Origin: an uncultured Paracoccaceae bacterium
GTDB taxonomy: Bacteria; Pseudomonadota; Alphaproteobacteria; Rhodobacterales; Rhodobacteraceae
DNA length: 64,000 bases
Assembly (NCBI GenBank): GCA_943787785.1
Contig: CALSNT010000001.1
Coordinates: forward strand, 253,423-317,422
Reading direction: 5' to 3'
The first letter of the stretch is position 1. Every line of letters begins with the position of its first letter. Under the pieces are notes generated by a model, which did no database searches, was not told the origin of the DNA, and saw nothing but the letters and a program-made list of their open reading frames with translations. This document shows positions 60,047 through 64,000 of this stretch, piece after piece. The translations under genes and the position numbers were made by a program.

Positions 60047-60907
60047 TTAGTGCATCGTGGGCCTTTGGTCCATTGGAACGATACTTTCTGGTGCTGGTGG
60101 CCGATAGCCCAAGGCGCTGTGCGGCCTAACGGTGTTGTAGTGAACGCGCCATTGTTCGATCAGGATTTGAGCTTCGCGGAGGCTGTAAAATAGCTCGCCA
60201 TTCAACAACTCATCGCGGAACCTGGCGTTGAAGCTTTCGCAGTATCCGTTTTCCCAAGGTGACCCTGGCTCAATGTAAGCGGTCTTCGCGCCCACGGCGG
60301 CGATCCAGTCCCGCACTTTCTGAGCAATAAATTCCGGGCCATTGTCCGACCTTATGTATTTCGGCGGGCCACGCAGGATGAACTGGTCCGTCAGTGCGTC
60401 CAGCACGTCCGTCGAGTTGAGCTTGCGATCAACGCGGATCATCAACGCCTCCCTGGTGTATTCATCAATGATGTTGAGCGTCCGATAGACTTGCCCATCT
60501 GCGGTGCGATCCTGGACGAAGTCATAGGACCAGACATGGTTGGGGCGCTCTGGTCTGAGACGCACGCACGACCCATCGTTCAGCCAGAGCCGCCCCTTTT
60601 TCTTCTGCTTCTGAGGAACCTTCAGCCCTTCGCGCCGCCAGATACGTTCGACCCGCTTGTGGTTCACGTGCCAGCCCGCATTGTTGAGCAAACCTGTGAC
60701 CATCCGATATCCGTAGCGGCCATATTGATCTGCCAGCTCGATGATATCGTCGGTCAGCCGGTTTTCGTCGACACGTCCTTGCGGAGCTTTGCGCTGTGTG
60801 GATCGATGCTGCCCAAGTGTGCGGCAGGCCCGGCGCTCGGAAACGCCAAGCTCCTGCCGCACACGGTCGATGCATTTGCGACGACGCGAAGGGCTTAGAA
60901 GTTTCCC
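60047..60907 (-). CDS. IS3 transposase OrfB (DDE integrase), made by -1 frameshift
   Basis: The frame entered by the -1 slip reads LLSPSRRRKCIDRVRQELGV and continues to 60047. It has the DDE catalytic domain: VWSYDFVQD (first Asp), IRSDNGPEFIAQKVRDW (second Asp) and YIEPGSPWENGYCESFNA (Glu). A GTG at 60862 could start a shorter OrfB. No internal stop is seen, so the element may still move. Confidence 0.93.
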   Translation of the reverse strand, partial: GKLLSPSRRRKCIDRVRQELGVSERRACRTLGQHRSTQRKAPQGRVDENRLTDDIIELADQYGRYGYRMVTGLLNNAGWHVNHKRVERIWRREGLKVPQKQKKKGRLWLNDGSCVRLRPERPNHVWSYDFVQDRTADGQVYRTLNIIDEYTREALMIRVDRKLNSTDVLDALTDQFILRGPPKYIRSDNGPEFIAQKVRDWIAAVGAKTAYIEPGSPWENGYCESFNARFRDELLNGELFYSLREAQILIEQWRVHYNTVRPHSALGYRPPAPESIVPMDQRPTMH

Positions 60908-61173
60908 CGTGCGGCCTCAGTCAAGATCAGCTTGTCCAGCGTCAGGTCTGATACTGCACGCCTGAGCCGCTGGTTCTCCTTCTCAAGCTCCTTAAGCCTC
61001 TTGAGCTGAACGCGCCCCATCCCGCCGTACAACTTTCGCCATCGATAAAACGTCTGCTGCGTCACGCCGATCTGACGCACCGCCTCCGCTATCGTCGCGC
61101 CCTGTCCCTGCAGCACTTCAACTTGCCGTAGCTTCGATACAATCTCTTCCGGCTTCTCTCGTTTCCCAGCCAT
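60895..61173 (-). CDS. IS3 transposase OrfA (helix-turn-helix)
   Basis: 92 residues, MAGKREKPEEIVSKLRQVEV, with a helix-turn-helix (TIAEAVRQIGVTQQTFYRW) and a leucine-rich coiled coil (LKRLKELEKENQRLRRAV). It ends just after the slippery GGGAAAC (60901-60907 on the plus strand as GTTTCCC), where ribosomes shift to OrfB. Confidence 0.93.
   Translation of the reverse strand: MAGKREKPEEIVSKLRQVEVLQGQGATIAEAVRQIGVTQQTFYRWRKLYGGMGRVQLKRLKELEKENQRLRRAVSDLTLDKLILTEAARGNF
60901..60907 (-). promoter_or_regulatory. Programmed -1 frameshift heptamer G-GGA-AAC
   Basis: In the OrfA frame the codons are GGA AAC; a -1 slip gives GGG AAA and enters the OrfB frame (CTT CTA AGC). The OrfA stop TAA follows two codons later. 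This is the X-XXY-YYZ type slip site used by IS3 elements. Confidence 0.8.
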
Positions 61174-61244
61174 CTCTGTTCCTCCAATATACGGGACAAA
61201 TCTATCCCAGTTGGTGGACCACTTTCAGGGGGCTACTCCACTGC

Positions 61245-61295
61245 GACGAAATCATTGACAACAGATTTGGTCGCCAGCCTGCGGTGTCAGCATGA
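61245..61295 (+). pseudogene. HEPN-domain gene, 3' remnant after the IS
   Basis: GACGAAATC... codes DEIIDNRFGRQPAVSA then TGA. Joined to the 5' part (ending FVNSC) without the IS and one CTGC copy, the frame continues with no gap, giving a 210-residue protein. Confidence 0.8.
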
Positions 61296-61362
61296 CTTTG
61301 CAGGGCACCCTCGCAGGATCCTCAGACTATATCTGCAAAGAATAGAAAGTCGCGCAATCGCC

Positions 61363-61427
61363 GGATCGCGCCCGCCCGACCCCACGGGGCGGGAGCGATG
61401 CTCCCACCCCTCGGTCGGGCGCGATCC
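61363..61427. repeat. Nested double hairpin, REP-like element
   Basis: The outer arms GGATCGCGCCCG / CGGGCGCGATCC (12 bp) enclose an inner hairpin GGGGCGGGAGC-GAT-GCTCCCACCCC (11 bp with one mismatch). It is 65 bases, GC-rich and without a T-run. It lies between the HEPN remnant and cytochrome c. No second copy was noticed in this window. Confidence 0.8.
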
Positions 61428-61508
61428 TTGGTGATTTAGTCAGCGGTTCCAAGAATAGCGTAATTTACCTTGGCGATTGCCTCCGCAGGGCTCCGCCCGT
61501 TCGCGGCT

Positions 61509-61531
61509 GAAACTGTCCACTGGACAGTTTC
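61509..61531. repeat. 23-base perfect palindrome
   Basis: GAAACTGTCCA, one central C, TGGACAGTTTC: an 11-bp perfect inverted repeat 12 bases from the cytochrome c stop. With no T-run it is more like a protein-binding site or part of a repeat than a terminator. Confidence 0.85.
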
Positions 61532-61542
61532 CTGGACGCCGC

Positions 61543-61950
61543 TCACTCCTGAACACTCTCCAGCCAGGCAAGCACATCGGCGATATCACGGCCCAGCAGC
61601 AGCGGTTGGCCGGTCTCGCTTTCGACCATCACGCTGTCACCCTCGAACAGCTGTCCGAACAGTGGCATCGGGCCGCCATGCGAGGGGATCGGGTCGCGCC
61701 CGTCGATACGGAACGCAACGCGGGCCGTTGGGAAAATCCCGTCGTTGCCCGCTTTCAGGCCAGTCAGGTCGGGCGGCTCAACTTTCAGCACTTCGACCAT
61801 CGGCCCGCCGCCTTTCGCGTCATCGCCATGGCACGTCGCGCAAAAGGTGAAGTACAGCCCGTGACCTGCGTCGATGTCTGACTCGGCCTCCTGCGCGGCA
61901 ACCGGCCCGCTCAAAAGTCCCGTTAGAATTGCGACATGGATCAGTTTCAT
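61543..61950 (-). CDS. Small c-type cytochrome
   Basis: 135 residues from MKLIHVAILTGLLSGPVAAQ, a signal peptide. The haem site CATCHG is near residue 41, with a likely Met ligand in GGPMPLFG near 97. A soluble periplasmic electron carrier of class I; its partners are not in the window. Confidence 0.9.
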   Translation of the reverse strand: MKLIHVAILTGLLSGPVAAQEAESDIDAGHGLYFTFCATCHGDDAKGGGPMVEVLKVEPPDLTGLKAGNDGIFPTARVAFRIDGRDPIPSHGGPMPLFGQLFEGDSVMVESETGQPLLLGRDIADVLAWLESVQE

Positions 61951-62160
61951 CTGCGCCTCGCTTTGCTGCTTTGGCACAGTCTGAATGCGCCAGGTTAAAG
62001 GTCCTTGATCCAGGTCAAATGCCGCCGATCAATGCCGCGCGACAGGCGGCGCGGAGTCATACGCCCATCATATGCAATTCATATCGCGTTTTCGGCCCAA
62101 AGGAAGCCAAACCATACCCCGCCGCAAGCACCGGCGAATCCCGCCGATGCACAAGCGGCC

Positions 62161-62586
62161 TCAGTTCACGACAACGACCTGAACGTTCCGCAGCCCGACC
62201 TTCTGGGTCATTTTGAACAACCGCTTGGCGTTGTCAGGATGCAGACGCACACAGCCCGCACTTGCCGGGCGACCCAATCCCTTGATGTGGGGCGTTCCGT
62301 GCACCGCAAAGTTGCCGGAGTAGAAGATCGACCAGGGCATTGGTGCGCCGTTGTACCGGCTCGATTTATGGTTCGGAGACAACCACTTGGCTTTCCAGGC
62401 GCCACGCGGCGTTACCTTGCCGGCACGGGCCGTGGAGACGGGCCATTTGTGGCGAAGTTTGCCGCCGACATAGACTTTCATCTGCTGGTCGGAAACATCG
62501 ACTTTGGCGACAATAGTCTGGGCCGATGCCGCTGCGGGCATGCTCAGCAAAAGGGCAATGCAAAGGGCTTTGATTTTTGTAGACAT
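62161..62586 (-). CDS. L,D-transpeptidase (YkuD family)
   Basis: 141 residues from MSTKIKALCIALLLSMPAAASA, a signal peptide. The catalytic motif FAVHGTPHIKGLGRPASAGCVRL has the His and the SxGCxR cysteine near 110-115. It cross-links or remodels peptidoglycan in the periplasm. A longer upstream frame lacks a signal-peptide start. Confidence 0.93.
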   Translation of the reverse strand: MSTKIKALCIALLLSMPAAASAQTIVAKVDVSDQQMKVYVGGKLRHKWPVSTARAGKVTPRGAWKAKWLSPNHKSSRYNGAPMPWSIFYSGNFAVHGTPHIKGLGRPASAGCVRLHPDNAKRLFKMTQKVGLRNVQVVVVN

Positions 62587-62723
62587 GGGGGGAATCTCCA
62601 GTTGGCGGCGTCGGCAGAATCTTGCGTGCCGCAACGTCAATCGTCAAAGTAAATCGTGCTCAGCGGGCGGTAACTTCGCCGTGAGTTACATGACTGCAAC
62701 GCCTTATAGGAAAGGGTCGACCC

Positions 62724-63170
62724 ATGACGAATGAGACGTTTGGATATGCTGCAATCATGTTGGCGGCCGGGATAGGGATCCCCATTCTGGCCACATTCAA
62801 CGCCGCGCTGGGCCTACGCCTTGGCAGCCCGGCGGCCGCCGCCGTGGTGCTGTTCGTGATCGCCTTCTCGGCTTCGCTGATCGTCACTCTGCTGACGGTC
62901 CCGGGCGCGCTCGGCCGGATTGCCGGGCACCCGCCGCAGCTTTACCTCGCAGGACTTCTCGTCGCCTTCTATGTCCTGTCGATCACCTGGGTGGCCCCAA
63001 CCTTCGGCGTCGGGAATGCGGTATTCTTCGTCTTGCTCGGCCAATTGCTCAGCGCAGCAATCATCGACCATTTCGCCCTGATGGGTGCGCGCCTGCAGCC
63101 CCTGACGCTGATGCGTGCCTCGGGAATTGCTCTGATGGCGTGTGGTGTTCTGCTGACACAGCACGGCTGA
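62724..63170 (+). CDS. DMT-superfamily membrane protein (YdcZ/DUF606-like)
   Basis: 148 residues with about five membrane spans: YAAIMLAAGIGIPILATFNA, AAAVVLFVIAFSASLIVTLL, LYLAGLLVAFYVLSITWVAP, GVGNAVFFVLLGQLLSAAII and SGIALMACGVLL. This fits the half-size DMT proteins that work as dimers. Substrate unknown. Confidence 0.82.
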   Translation: MTNETFGYAAIMLAAGIGIPILATFNAALGLRLGSPAAAAVVLFVIAFSASLIVTLLTVPGALGRIAGHPPQLYLAGLLVAFYVLSITWVAPTFGVGNAVFFVLLGQLLSAAIIDHFALMGARLQPLTLMRASGIALMACGVLLTQHG

Positions 63171-63219
63171 CGCACGTCGGTCGACCTGTTAACCTGGCCC
63201 TGCGAAGCCGGAGGACGCG

Positions 63220-64000
63220 ATGACTGACCACACACCTGCTGTAGATCTGACCGAAGCCGAGGCCCGGGTCGACCTTCCCGAAATCGGCGACCGCAGTCGA
63301 TATGACGCGCTGATGCAGGTGGTGCAGAACCGCGTTACAGTCCGGAAATTTGACCAATCCTACGTCGTTCCAGATGAGCATTATGATCTGATACTGGATG
63401 CCGCCCGGCACGGGCCGTCAGGAGCCAATGCCCAGCCCTGGCAATTCATCGTGGTGCGTGAACAAGATACCAAGGACAAGATCGCCGAGTATTTCGTGGC
63501 CTAACAACGCTTTCGTGCCAAGGCCAAGATGAAGTTTCCGACGCCTGATTATCGTGGGCTGGCAACCGCACCCGGCTTTGTCGTGGTCTGTTCCGATATG
63601 CGCTGGGTCAATGCGTTTCCGGTGCTGAACGACGGCTCCGATCTGGATCGTATGTACAAGGAAAACGCCGAACGCATTCTAGTGCAATCCGTCGCAGCTG
63701 CCACGATGAGTGCGCATCTGGCTGCCGCCGCTTTGGGCTATACCGTCTGGTGGGTCACCGCCATCGGGCAGGAGGAGGCGCAGGCCGCCATGCGCCCCTT
63801 GCTGGGTATCCCCGATGAGATCAGCGTGCTCGACATATTCCTGTTCGGACCGCCTGCTGCCAAACCCTACAAACGCTGGCGGCGGGATCTGACCGAGATC
63901 AAGCACATGGAAAAATATGACCGCAGCCAATTCATGGACGACGATGATCTGGCAGACTGGATAAAGACCCGGCGCCACCGGGTGATGTACAAGGACGCAT
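63220..64000 (+). pseudogene. Nitroreductase, in-frame TAA, runs off the window
   Basis: From ATG 63220 (GGAGGACGCG before it) the frame reads VVQNRVTVRKFDQSYVVPDE, the FMN-binding R...R.F start of nitroreductases, then HGPSGANAQPWQFIVV, up to FVA-TAA (63502-63504) and on with QRFRAKAKMKFPTPDY and the rest to the right edge. Only the TAA breaks it. If real, only the first 94 residues are made. The sequence continues beyond 64000, so the 3' end is not seen. Confidence 0.8.

Larger units (their letters stand above)
60013..61240 (-). mobile_element. IS3-family insertion sequence (about 1228 bp) with 4-bp target duplication
   Basis: The ends are imperfect inverted repeats: left TGGCGTGCCCCC(N6)TGGTCC, right (as complement) TGGAGTAGCCCCC(N6)TGGTCC. 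CTGC stands directly outside both ends (60009-60012 and 61241-61244), a 4-bp target duplication. It carries overlapping orfA and orfB on the minus strand. Ends beginning TG and a 4-bp duplication fit the IS407 branch of the IS3 family. Confidence 0.93.

Noticed and set aside
59431-60129. HEPN gene as an intact 232-residue protein
   Set aside because: The last 38 codons lie within the IS, beyond its left end at 60013, so the natural C terminus is on the other side of the element.
61470-61881. Plus-strand frames opposite cytochrome c
   Set aside because: Shadow frames of the cytochrome gene and the repeat-rich gap.

Overview
The window looks like a chromosomal segment of a marine alphaproteobacterium of the Rhodobacteraceae (Roseobacter group). 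The basis is high GC in most genes, the atpHAGDC order, a bifunctional Sat-CysC fusion, the Lrp-trxB, DUF1150-Hsp20 and DUF465-purEK neighbourhoods, taurine transport genes and an ectoine-hydrolase-like gene. These names come from protein motifs and gene order read by eye; no database search was run.

Layout. 1-6.4 kb: end of a taurine-type aminotransferase, tauABC, a stand-alone Lrp-type ligand-binding protein, and an argE/doeA-like pair. 6.6-12.4 kb: a tightly coupled cell-envelope module made of an outer-membrane beta-barrel-like gene (two internal stops), a secreted beta-sandwich protein, an ECF sigma factor, a membrane anti-sigma factor and a secreted subtilase. 12.4-20 kb: Lrp, trxB, a family 10 glycosyltransferase, a second ECF sigma/anti-sigma pair, sat-cysC, another glycosyltransferase-like gene, DUF1150 and Hsp20. 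20-31 kb: purEK, a lipase-like hydrolase, Nudix, a diguanylate cyclase, a thioesterase, a decayed VOC gene, UspA, a small membrane protein, Hsp20, a DegP-like protease and groESL with a CIRCE operator. 31-41 kb: a DUF2161 protein, soluble and membrane pyrophosphatases, a HAD hydrolase, MaoC, ribF, threonine aldolase, a DsbA-like isomerase and prs. 41-46 kb: F1 ATP synthase. 46-59 kb: methyltransferase, gloB, clpA, a MotA/MotB-like stator pair, ChaC-like, DUF2125, MATE, a peroxiredoxin homologue lacking its catalytic cysteine, and parE. 59-61.3 kb: a low-GC HEPN-domain gene split by an IS3-family element with a clean 4-bp target duplication. 61.3-64 kb: repeats, cytochrome c, L,D-transpeptidase, a DMT-type membrane protein and a nitroreductase running off the window.

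Three things stand out. First, the 6.6-12.4 kb sigma/anti-sigma/subtilase/barrel operon may be an envelope-sensing module: the anti-sigma factor's outer domain resembles the subtilase's propeptide region. Second, the window has an unusual number of otherwise intact genes broken by one internal stop or one-base slip (tauA, the barrel gene twice, purE, VOC, a small membrane gene, nitroreductase). This points either to sequence error or to recent gene decay. Third, removing the IS element together with one copy of its CTGC duplication restores a 210-residue HEPN protein in frame. Several dispersed intergenic repeat families are also described. No tRNA, rRNA or CRISPR array was recognised.
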